Assembly: GCA_964608495.1 (NCBI GenBank)
Contig: CAZSOQ010000039.1
Span: 1 to 28,710, forward strand
Source: JAKORR01 sp964608495
GTDB lineage: Bacteria; Armatimonadota; Zipacnadia; Zipacnadales; FEN-943
DNA: 28,710 bases
Reading direction: 5' to 3'
The notes under the pieces: generated by a model
What the model was told of the DNA's origin: nothing
What the model saw: only the letters and a program-made list of their open reading frames with translations
The model's database searches: none
Translations under genes and position numbers: made by a program
Part shown: positions 1 through 6,086 of the stretch, piece after piece
Position numbering within the stretch: position 1 is the stretch's first letter
Layout of the letters: the number at the start of each line of letters is the position of its first letter

Positions 1-604
1 GGACGCCCTGGTTCATCAGTGCGCCGCCGCCGTCCAGCTCCCAGGTCGCGCGCCAATCGCCGCTGGCGTAGTACTCGTGGCTGCGGAAGTACTTCTGGTA
101 GCAGTCGCCCAGGACGATCTTGCCCAGCTTGCCATTGCGCACGGCCTCGCGCAGCTTGCGAGAGGAGGCGCGGGCCCGGTTCTGGAACACCCCCGCGAGC
201 CACACGTGGTTCTCCTCTGCGGCCTGGATCATCTGGTCTATGGCCTGCAGGGTTATGTCCATCGGCTTCTCGCACAGCACGTGCTTGCCCGCCTGGGCGG
301 CCGCGACGGCCACGGGCGCGTGCAGGCCCGAGGGCGTGCACACGCACACCGCCTGGATGTCCTCCTGCTTGGCCAGCATCTCCTCGTAGTCCGTGTAGTA
401 GGGCACGGGCCCGTACTTCTCGGCGAAGCCCCGGGCCCTGTCGGGCACGATGTCACAGCAGGCCACGAGCTTCGCCTGACCCACCGCGGCGATGGCCTCG
501 GCGTGGGTCGGGCCGATAACGCCGCAGCCCACGATGGCGAAGCCGACGGTGGGCTTGCGTCTGCGGGACGAGCTCGAACCGCTCCTGGTCGTACTTGCTG
601 GCAT
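1..604 (-). CDS. Gfo/Idh/MocA-family NAD(P)-dependent oxidoreductase, C-terminus outside window
   Basis: The 201 visible residues form the nucleotide-binding half of a Gfo/Idh/MocA dehydrogenase, a family that oxidises or reduces sugars, inositols and related polyols with NAD(P). After a Ser/Arg-rich lead the Rossmann glycine motif GCGVIG appears near residues 26-31 (VGFAIVGCGVIGPTHAEAI). Then come the CTPSGLHAPVA segment and the family hallmark CEKPMD near residue 115, whose Lys is the usual catalytic or substrate-binding residue. The start of the substrate-binding domain follows (GKIVLGDCYQKYF). The ATG at 604 is chosen because GGAGGG lies 8 bases upstream. A good minus-strand promoter sits at 690-718. 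The gene is divergent from the M28 gene. Substrate cannot be told from this half; family confidence is high. Confidence 0.9.
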   Translation of the reverse strand, partial: MPASTTRSGSSSSRRRKPTVGFAIVGCGVIGPTHAEAIAAVGQAKLVACCDIVPDRARGFAEKYGPVPYYTDYEEMLAKQEDIQAVCVCTPSGLHAPVAVAAAQAGKHVLCEKPMDITLQAIDQMIQAAEENHVWLAGVFQNRARASSRKLREAVRNGKLGKIVLGDCYQKYFRSHEYYASGDWRATWELDGGGALMNQGV

Positions 605-689
605 CCCTGAATCCCTCCAAAGTCGAAGGGCCGTGATGGACGGCTCTCGGTTGCCACCAGGGCTCGCGCCTCCCGGGCGAGCCGGGTAG

Positions 690-718
690 ACTATCTAACT
701 TTCCGGATTGGTTGTCCA
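690..718 (-). promoter_or_regulatory. Sigma-70-like promoter for the oxidoreductase
   Basis: On the minus strand TGGACA (718-713, 5/6 to the -35 consensus) is separated by exactly 17 bases from GATAGT (695-690, 4/6 to the -10 consensus). Transcription would begin near 683, giving a leader of about 80 nt before the ATG at 604. The leader would begin with a perfect 7-bp inverted repeat GGCTCGC/GCGAGCC (661-667 and 677-683). Assigned from spacing and consensus only. Confidence 0.5.
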
Positions 719-738
719 GCCCCTTCGCCGAGAGCCTG

Positions 739-768
739 TTGAAGGCGTAGCCCCCGCGGTGTTACTCT
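739..768 (+). promoter_or_regulatory. Weak possible promoter for the M28 gene
   Basis: TTGAAG (739-744) and TACTCT (763-768) are 18 bases apart, together 7/12 to sigma-70 consensus. The string ACTCTAG here recurs in the -10 region of the hsp20 promoter. It lies 69 bases upstream of the start at 837. Weak candidate. Confidence 0.25.
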
Positions 769-836
769 AGGCTCCCGGGCGCAGCGGCGACACGGAAGAC
801 GTCGCCAGACCAGACCGGCACCAGGAGTCCCTGCCC

Positions 837-1868
837 ATGCCAGAGCGGACGAAATCGAGACTGGCGCTGATGCTGAGCGCGGTGGCGGTGCTGGCCGCGG
901 TGTGCGGCTGCGGGTGCTCGGGGAGCACGGCGGCGCCGGCCCAGGACCAGCCCGAGCCGCCGGCACCGGCGACCGTGCCGCAGTTTGACGGCACTCGCGC
1001 CCTGCAGCTCGTGAGCGACCAGTGCGCCTTCGGGCCCCGCAACCCGGGCTCGGAGGGCCACGAGCAGATGCTGGCCTGGCTCGTCGCGCGGATCGGGCAG
1101 TTCGCCCGGCGGGTCCTGCAGCAGGACTTCCAGGCGACCACGGCCTTCGGCGGGCCCTACGACTTCTGCAACGTCCTGGCCTGGGTCGGGCCCGAGGAGG
1201 GTGAGCCGATCCTGCTGATGGCCCACTGGGACACGCGTCCCGTGGCCGACCAGGACCCGGACCCGGCGAACAGGGATCAGCCGATCCTGGGGGCCAACGA
1301 CGGCGGGTCGGGCGTGGCCGTACTGCTGGAGATGGCCCGCCTCATGGCCGAGACCGCGCCACCGCGGCCGATCATCATGGCCCTTGTGGACGCTGAGGAC
1401 AGTGGCCGACAGGGCTCGGGGCTGCCCTACCTGGGCTTCTGCCTCGGGTCGGACTACCTGGCGACGCACTGGCCCGACGGATGGGCCAAGCCCCCCGAGG
1501 GAGTGCTTCTGGACTTGGTGGGCGGCGACGGCCGTAACATCGAGCGGATCCCGGCCCAGTCCTTCCACGGGGACGTGGCCTTCGACCTCGAGCTCGAGGG
1601 CCACTCGCTGGACGCCAATCCGGCCCTCGTCAACACTGTGTGGTCCACGGCCGAGCAACTGGGACACGCGGCCTTCGTCCGCCGGTCCTGCGGCCCGATA
1701 ACCGACGACCACCTTCCGTTCATCGAGGCCGGGATACCGGTGATTGACGTCCTGGAGGTATTCCCGCTCTCCTGGCACACGGTGGACGACACGCCCGAGC
1801 ACTGCTCGGCCGACTCCCTGGGCCAGGTGGGCGATACGCTCATGCACGTCATCTACGAGGAGCTCTGA
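837..1868 (+). CDS. M28-family glutaminyl-peptide cyclotransferase-like lipoprotein
   Basis: The 343-residue protein has a positively charged start, a hydrophobic stretch (about 9-22) and a Cys-rich junction (C23, C25, C27) that reads as a lipoprotein signal, so it is probably membrane-anchored outside the cytoplasm. The rest matches zinc-dependent family M28, closest to glutaminyl cyclases that convert N-terminal Gln to pyroglutamate. Visible landmarks are AHWDTRP (129-135), GANDGGSGVAVLLEMAR (152-168, D155 as zinc ligand), VDAED (184-188, E187 catalytic and D188 zinc ligand), TDDHLPF (289-295) and SWHTVDD (312-318, H314 zinc ligand). These correspond to human QC D159, E201, E202 and H330. 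AGGAG lies 9 bases before the ATG. An aminopeptidase function is the alternative; the WHTVDD and DDHLPF motifs favour cyclase-like. Confidence 0.85.
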   Translation: MPERTKSRLALMLSAVAVLAAVCGCGCSGSTAAPAQDQPEPPAPATVPQFDGTRALQLVSDQCAFGPRNPGSEGHEQMLAWLVARIGQFARRVLQQDFQATTAFGGPYDFCNVLAWVGPEEGEPILLMAHWDTRPVADQDPDPANRDQPILGANDGGSGVAVLLEMARLMAETAPPRPIIMALVDAEDSGRQGSGLPYLGFCLGSDYLATHWPDGWAKPPEGVLLDLVGGDGRNIERIPAQSFHGDVAFDLELEGHSLDANPALVNTVWSTAEQLGHAAFVRRSCGPITDDHLPFIEAGIPVIDVLEVFPLSWHTVDDTPEHCSADSLGQVGDTLMHVIYEEL

Positions 1869-1906
1869 AGGCGCCGGGGCCTGGCCCCGACACGGAGGCA
1901 AAGCAC

Positions 1907-2188
1907 ATGCCCATACACGCGACAATACTGACGAGGATGGACTTCCCGGAAGAGATCGAGATAGAGATCGAGGACACAGTGCGCGGCGAGAAGGTCGTCC
2001 GCCGCGTGAACTTCGGGGAGTGCCTGAGCCAGATCTCCCAGTTGGGTATGGTGGACCTGGAGGCCATCGAGCCGGCCGAGCTGCTCAGCATGGCCTGCGC
2101 CGTGGCCAAGCATCGGGCCGTGGACCAGTACCTCATGTCCATAGGCGTTGACCCCCACGAGGGTGTGAGGCGCGCCGGGGAAAACTGA
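1907..2188 (+). CDS. Small acidic protein of unknown function (93 aa)
   Basis: I do not recognise this protein. It starts 38 bases after the M28 stop behind a good GGAGG site 8 bases before ATG, so it is likely co-transcribed with that gene. It is soluble by eye, with no signal peptide, membrane segment or metal-binding cysteine pair. The N-terminal half carries a very acidic strand (EEIEIEIED, residues 15-23) followed by a basic strand (VRGEKVVRRVNF), as in a beta hairpin. The second half looks helical (LEAIEPAELLSMACAVAKHRAVDQYLMSIGV). The codon use resembles its neighbours and the frame is uninterrupted, so I take it as a real gene. Confidence 0.65.
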   Translation: MPIHATILTRMDFPEEIEIEIEDTVRGEKVVRRVNFGECLSQISQLGMVDLEAIEPAELLSMACAVAKHRAVDQYLMSIGVDPHEGVRRAGEN

Positions 2189-2203
2189 GCCCCAGGCTGT
2201 GGC

Positions 2204-2235
2204 CCGGCCCGGGCCGGCCCCCGGCGCCCCGCCGG
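2204..2235 (+). terminator. GC-rich hairpins, possible terminator after the M28/93-aa pair
   Basis: A perfect 14-base palindrome CCGGCCCGGGCCGG (2204-2217) is followed by CCGGCG-ccc-CGCCGG (2221-2235), just downstream of the stop at 2188 and immediately before the alr promoter. There is no T-run, so it is not a classical intrinsic terminator. Confidence 0.35.
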
Positions 2236-2237
2236 CG

Positions 2238-2266
2238 TTGACAGCCCCGGGTGGGAGCAATACCAT
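2238..2266 (+). promoter_or_regulatory. Sigma-70-like promoter for alr
   Basis: A perfect TTGACA (2238-2243), a 17-base spacer, then TACCAT (2261-2266, 4/6). Transcription would start near 2273. That places the upstream in-frame GTG at 2251 inside the promoter and supports the start at 2335. Confidence 0.65.
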
Positions 2267-2334
2267 CCTGCCTTGGCTTCCGACCTCGCCTCTGCGGGAT
2301 CATCCCTTTCCTTAGCGAAGAGAAGGCGACTACT

Positions 2335-3456
2335 GTGCGAGCAGCCTGGCTTGAGATAGACCTCGGCAGAATCAGGTCCAACCTAGCCCATTTCCGCAGG
2401 CTCATGGGTCCCGACTGCCAGCTCTGCGCTGTGGTGAAGGGCAACGGCTACGGCCACGGCGCCGTGCCCGTCTCCCGCGCCGCGCTCGAGGCGGGGTGCG
2501 AGACCCTCGCCGTCGCCATGCTCTGCGAGGCGCAGCAACTGCGAGAGGCCGGCCTGGACGCCCCGATCCTGGTCCTGGGCGAGTCCTGCGCCGACGAGGC
2601 GCCCGGCATCGTCAGCCTGGGAGCCACGGCCGCGGTAGCCACGCGCGAGATGGCGGAGGCGCTCAACGGGGCGGCGAAGGCCGCGGGCCGGATCGCCGAC
2701 GTGCACGTCAAGATTGACAGCGGCATGGGCCGGCAGGGCGTGCGGTGGGACGAGGTGGACGGCCTGGCGGCGCGCATTGCCGAGCTTGACCACCTGCGCG
2801 TGTCCGGGCTCTTCACCCACTTCGCGGTCGCGGAGTCGGATGCTGACTTCACGCGGTGGCAGTTCGCCAACTTCGTCAGCGCCGCCCAGAGGGTCGAGGC
2901 GGTGCTGGGGCCGATCCCCTTCAAGCACTGCTCCAACACGGCGGGCGCGGTCCTGTACCCCGAGACGCGGCAGAGCATGGTGCGGCTCGGCGTGGGCTGG
3001 TGCGGGCTCAACCCCGGGCTGCCGCCCGAGCACATGGCCGGCCTTCTGCCCACCCTCTCCCTGCGGGCCAAAGTGGTGCTCGTGAAGACCCTCCACCCCG
3101 GGGACAGCGCGGGCTATGGGCGGTGCTGGCGGGCGGACGCGTGCCGACGGATCGCGCTGCTGCCGCTGGGGTACTGCGATGGGTACCCGAGGGCGTTGTC
3201 GAGCAACGCCGAGGTGCTGGTGCGCGGCAAGCGCGTGCCCGTGGTGGGGCGCATTTCCATGGACGCCACGCTGGTTGATGTGACCGGCGCGGGGGACATA
3301 CAGGTGGGCGAAGAGGCGGTGTTGGTGGGCCGTCAGGGAGACGAGGAGATCGGCATCGAGGAGCTGGCCAGGCGGGCCGGAACGATCGTGCAGGACGTGG
3401 TCGCGACCTTCGGCCCCCGCTTGCCGCGCGTGTACATCAACGACAGCCGCGACTGA
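2335..3456 (+). CDS. alr: Alanine racemase
   Basis: PLP-dependent enzyme that interconverts L- and D-alanine, supplying D-Ala for peptidoglycan in the cytoplasm. From the GTG at 2335 it has 373 residues, the usual family length. The PLP lysine is K35 in AVVKGNGYGHG. Next come HVKIDSGMGRQG (residues about 124-135), the HCSNTAGA segment, the second catalytic base Y261 in SAGYGR, the LPLGYCDGYPR segment, and GRISMDATLVDV in the C-terminal beta domain. An in-frame GTG at 2251 would add 28 residues (MGAIPSCLGF...) but overlaps the promoter, so I reject it. A purine-rich AGAGAAGG lies about 8 bases before the chosen GTG. A Tyr usual near the RxG...YG phosphate-site strand reads Cys here (GVGWCGLNPG). 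Very secure call. Confidence 0.96.
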   Translation: MRAAWLEIDLGRIRSNLAHFRRLMGPDCQLCAVVKGNGYGHGAVPVSRAALEAGCETLAVAMLCEAQQLREAGLDAPILVLGESCADEAPGIVSLGATAAVATREMAEALNGAAKAAGRIADVHVKIDSGMGRQGVRWDEVDGLAARIAELDHLRVSGLFTHFAVAESDADFTRWQFANFVSAAQRVEAVLGPIPFKHCSNTAGAVLYPETRQSMVRLGVGWCGLNPGLPPEHMAGLLPTLSLRAKVVLVKTLHPGDSAGYGRCWRADACRRIALLPLGYCDGYPRALSSNAEVLVRGKRVPVVGRISMDATLVDVTGAGDIQVGEEAVLVGRQGDEEIGIEELARRAGTIVQDVVATFGPRLPRVYINDSRD

Positions 3457-3610
3457 GCGGCCTCGGCCTGGATTTCCCTCTGCCTGGGGAGTCACCGGGC
3501 GCAGCCGGGCATCGGCGTGACGCCTGACCTCGTCTCTTTCCCACGCTGGCGACCTGCCGCCTTGTCCTCGGCCCGGCCGCCCGAGGCCGCGCAGTCCCGT
3601 CCGGGAGAGC
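3457..3610. other. Non-coding gap with a weak hairpin after alr
   Basis: No convincing gene. An inverted repeat CCTCGG (3566-3571) / CCGAGG (3581-3586) with a 9-base loop could end alr transcription, but no T-run follows. The hsp20 promoter begins directly after this stretch. Confidence 0.35.
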
Positions 3611-3639
3611 GTGACCGCGCCCCGCGCTGTGGGTATACT
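3611..3639 (+). promoter_or_regulatory. Sigma-70-like promoter for hsp20
   Basis: GTGACC (3611-3616, 4/6), a 17-base spacer and TATACT (3634-3639, 5/6). The same GTGACC-17 layout precedes lptC. No CIRCE-type inverted repeat is visible, so HrcA control is not indicated. Confidence 0.6.
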
Positions 3640-3645
3640 CTAGTC

Positions 3646-3802
3646 TGGGGAAAACCGCCGTCCCCTTAGGTTAGAGGCGCGGTAGCTGCCCAGACGCGAG
3701 CGCGGGAAGCTGTCGGCGACGCGCCAGGGCCCCACAGCCCGCCTGCGGGTCGGGCGGCGCCTGCACCGCGGACTCCATACACCAACCGAGGAGGGGCACT
3801 CG
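3646..3802 (+). other. Long structured 5' leader of hsp20
   Basis: The predicted transcript carries about 155 nt before the ATG, much longer than the other leaders here, and is rich in GC repeats. Next to the start, CGAG (3787-3790) can pair with CTCG (3799-3802), leaving the GGAGGGG ribosome site in the loop. A translational control element is possible, but no known thermometer motif (ROSE, fourU) is recognisable. Confidence 0.3.
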
Positions 3803-4285
3803 ATGCGGATACGCCCGACTTTGTTGCCGAGGGTGTGGTGGCCCAGTGATATCCTCGCCGAGATACAGCGGGTCATGCGCCCCCTGGAGGAGACCTTCTC
3901 GGGCACGATGGCCCAGAAGATCAGGCCGAGGTCTGAGCAGCCTGGCGGGACCTGGCTGCCTCGGGCCGAGGTGCACCAGACCGAGGACGCTCTGGAGGTC
4001 AGCCTTGAGATCCCGGGCGTGGTCAGGGAGGACATCGAGGTCGAGACCACCGTCGAGGGACTCAGGGTACACGGTGAGAGGAAGGTCGCCGGGTGCACGT
4101 GCCCCGAGGATGGGTGTTGTGCCTCCGAGTTCGTCTATGGCGTCTTCGATCGCTACATGGACTGGCCGATCCCCGTCGTCCACAATGAGGCGAAGGCGAC
4201 CATCGAGAACGGGATCTTGAAGGTCACTGTGCCTCTGGCCCAGGAAGCCCGGGCACCGGAAGCTCACAAGGTGACCATAGACTAG
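3803..4285 (+). CDS. Hsp20/alpha-crystallin small heat shock protein with four-cysteine insert
   Basis: A 160-residue cytoplasmic holdase chaperone. The N-terminal arm (1-50) contains WPSDILAEIQRVMRPLEE. The alpha-crystallin domain spans about 51-145, starting WLPRAEVHQTEDALEV and IPGVVREDIEVE, and ending with the conserved ENGILKVTVPL (135-145). The C-terminal tail holds VTI (157-159), a match to the I/V-x-I/V motif that links subunits. The segment between the two sheets (95-110), the dimer-loop region, holds C98, C100, C105 and C106, which is unusual and could bind metal or form disulfides. GGAGGGG precedes the ATG. It has its own promoter and is not obviously in an operon with alr or purM. 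Confidence 0.92.
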   Translation: MRIRPTLLPRVWWPSDILAEIQRVMRPLEETFSGTMAQKIRPRSEQPGGTWLPRAEVHQTEDALEVSLEIPGVVREDIEVETTVEGLRVHGERKVAGCTCPEDGCCASEFVYGVFDRYMDWPIPVVHNEAKATIENGILKVTVPLAQEARAPEAHKVTID

Positions 4286-4379
4286 CCGGGGATGCCGAGC
4301 ACCAGCGGAGCCCAATCGTTCGACCAGGAGCCGCGCGGTGGCCCCAGGATGGGGCGCCGGGCGGCCTGCTTCTGCCCAG

Positions 4380-4408
4380 TTGCCGCCCGGGCAGACACCG
4401 CTTACAAT
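4380..4408 (+). promoter_or_regulatory. Promoter placed at the start of purM
   Basis: TTGCCG (4380-4385, 4/6), 17-base spacer, TACAAT (4403-4408, 5/6). The predicted transcription start (about 4415-4419) falls at or within a few bases of the purM ATG at 4419, so the message would be leaderless or nearly so. Confidence 0.55.
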
Positions 4409-4418
4409 GGCCCGTGAT

Positions 4419-5456
4419 ATGAGCTCAGGAGCTTCCTATCGCGAGTCCGGTGTGGACCTTGACGCGGCCGACCGAGCCGTGGAGCTCATGAAGGCCGCGG
4501 TCGTCAGCACCCACGACGAGCGGGTGCTGAGCGGCCTGGCGGAGTTCGGCGGTCTCTTCTCCCTGGGGCGCGGCTGGCGGAATCCGGTGCTCGTCTCCGG
4601 GGCGGACAGCGTCGGCACGAAGCTCAAGGTCGCCTTCCTGCTCGACCGCCACGACACCGTGGGGCAAGACCTGGTGGCGATGTGCGTGGACGACGTCGTC
4701 TGCCACGGCGCCCATCCCCTGTTCTTCCTTGACTACATCGGTATCCCCGTGCTCGAGCCGGCCAAGGTGGCGGCCATCGTCACCGGCGTGGCCGAGGCCT
4801 GCCGCAAGGCCGGCTGCGCGCTGATCGGTGGCGAGACAGCCGAGCTGCCGGGCCTTTACGCCCCCGGCGAGTACGACCTGGCCGGCTTCGCCGTCGGTCT
4901 CGTCGAGAGGGATCAGATCATCACGGGCGCGAGCATTCAGCCCGGCTTCCGCGTGGTCGGCCTCGCCTCCAGCGGCCTGCACAGCAACGGGTTCTCCCTC
5001 GTGCGCCACGTCCTGCTGGAGCGGGCGGGACTGGACCTGGCGCAGAGGGTGCCCGAGCTCGGCCGGCCCCTGGGCGACGAGTTGCTCGAGCCGACCATGA
5101 TCTACGCCCCCGCCCTGCTGGCCGCGCTCGAGGACGGCGTGCACATTGCCGGCCTGGCCCACGTCACCGGGGGTGGGATCCCGGGCAACCTGTGTCGCCT
5201 GGTCCCCGATGGCCTGACCGCCAGGCTGAGCCGGTCCGCGATCCCGGGCGGCCCCATCTTCTCCCTCATCCAGCGGTTGGGTGGCGTGGCCGACGACGAG
5301 ATGCTGAGGACCCTCAACATGGGCATCGGCATGATCGCCGTGCTGGCCCCCGAGCGGCTGATGGCCTTCGTCGAGTGCCTGGAGGCCCAGGAGCACAAGG
5401 TCCTGGAGCTCGGGGAGATCGTGCAGGCAGACGGGGCCAAGGTGGTCATCGAGTAG
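4419..5456 (+). CDS. purM: Phosphoribosylformylglycinamidine cyclo-ligase (AIR synthetase)
   Basis: ATP-dependent fifth step of de novo purine synthesis, converting FGAM to aminoimidazole ribonucleotide in the cytoplasm. Family signatures are all present: SYRESGVDLDAADRAVE at the N-terminus, SGADSVGTKLKVAF, GQDLVAMCVDDVVCHGAHPLFFLDY, and GGETAELPGLYAPGEYDLAGF. The C-terminal domain has VGLASSGLHSNGFSLVR, HVTGGGIPGNL and LNMGIGM. From ATG 4419 the product is 345 residues, the same length as E. coli PurM. ATG 4407 (four residues longer) is inside the -10 box, and GTG 4338 lies upstream of the promoter. No Shine-Dalgarno sequence precedes 4419, which fits leaderless translation. It stands alone; no other purine gene is nearby. 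Confidence 0.96.
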   Translation: MSSGASYRESGVDLDAADRAVELMKAAVVSTHDERVLSGLAEFGGLFSLGRGWRNPVLVSGADSVGTKLKVAFLLDRHDTVGQDLVAMCVDDVVCHGAHPLFFLDYIGIPVLEPAKVAAIVTGVAEACRKAGCALIGGETAELPGLYAPGEYDLAGFAVGLVERDQIITGASIQPGFRVVGLASSGLHSNGFSLVRHVLLERAGLDLAQRVPELGRPLGDELLEPTMIYAPALLAALEDGVHIAGLAHVTGGGIPGNLCRLVPDGLTARLSRSAIPGGPIFSLIQRLGGVADDEMLRTLNMGIGMIAVLAPERLMAFVECLEAQEHKVLELGEIVQADGAKVVIE

Positions 5457-5464
5457 CCGGGGCC

Positions 5465-5478
5465 GCGGCGCGAGCCGC
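5465..5478. terminator. Short hairpin between convergent genes
   Basis: GCGGC-GCGA-GCCGC forms a perfect 5-bp stem closed by a GNRA-type loop, 9 bases after the purM stop and 12 bases from the end of the opposing membrane-protein gene. There is no T-run, so it is a candidate only. Confidence 0.35.
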
Positions 5479-5489
5479 CGGACACCTCA

Positions 5490-6086
5490 TCACGGCGGCC
5501 ACGCCAGCAACCGGAAGGCCCACCCCGTTAGAGGGCGAGCCACGACCTCGCCGCTGATAAGCGCCACGAGCAGTGCCCCGATCAGGCGCCAGCCGGCCGG
5601 CACGACAAGCTGGAGAACCATGGCGTAGCGCCAGGCCGCCCGCAGCATGAGCCCCGCCACCGCCAGTGTCACCACGATCAGCCACGCCCACTGCAACGGC
5701 TCGAGGTCCATCTTCAGCCCACTGTCGCCCACGTCCAGTATCTGCTCGGGCATGAAGCTGCTCAGCGCCGCGCGGGAGGCCAGGGCCGCGGCCAGCGCCA
5801 GAGGCCACCGGGCCTGACACACGCCCTCGACCACCACGCGCAGCCGCGGCAGGGCCCGGGCGAAGAGCATGGCTCCCGCGCCGAGAGCGGCCACGGTGAC
5901 GACCACAGCCAGCGCCTGCTCGAGCACGTACCATACCAGAGACAGACGGGCGGCCTCGGCGTACACCGACAGCGGGCCCACCTGGTGAACTCCCACGAGC
6001 CAGCCGACGACGGCCACCAGGGCGCAGGGCATCCAGACCGGGGCCCTGCGGGGGACCGGTGGGGCCCCGGGTTCGGCAGTGCTCAT
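5490..6086 (-). CDS. Multi-pass membrane protein of unknown function, coupled to the FHA kinase
   Basis: I do not recognise the family. From ATG 6086 the protein has 198 residues with four to five hydrophobic segments (about 18-38, 52-77, 93-108, 131-150, 165-182). The loop between the third and fourth is polar and acidic (MPEQILDVGDSGLKMDLEPLQ), a region that may face outside. Its start codon overlaps the stop of the upstream kinase gene (ATGA), and the GGGAGGA ribosome site lies within the kinase's last codons, a strong sign of translational coupling. A GTG at 6098 is less likely. The context suggests it is a partner or target of the kinase, for example a membrane signal input, because that kinase has no membrane segment of its own. 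Confidence 0.7.
   Translation of the reverse strand: MSTAEPGAPPVPRRAPVWMPCALVAVVGWLVGVHQVGPLSVYAEAARLSLVWYVLEQALAVVVTVAALGAGAMLFARALPRLRVVVEGVCQARWPLALAAALASRAALSSFMPEQILDVGDSGLKMDLEPLQWAWLIVVTLAVAGLMLRAAWRYAMVLQLVVPAGWRLIGALLVALISGEVVARPLTGWAFRLLAWPP

Noticed and set aside
762..1925. A 387-codon minus-strand open frame
   Set aside because: Antisense to the M28 lipoprotein gene, whose zinc motifs are clear.
2204..2235. Classical rho-independent terminator
   Set aside because: GC hairpins are present, but no T-run follows here or at the other hairpins, so I only list them as weak candidates.
2251..2334. Upstream GTG start for alanine racemase
   Set aside because: It overlaps a TTGACA-17-TACCAT promoter, and the added 28 residues do not resemble the family.
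3700..3802. CIRCE or HrcA operator before hsp20
   Set aside because: The TTAGCACTC-N9-GAGTGCTAA pattern is absent.
4338..4418. GTG start upstream of purM
   Set aside because: It lies before the promoter and would add residues absent from PurM.
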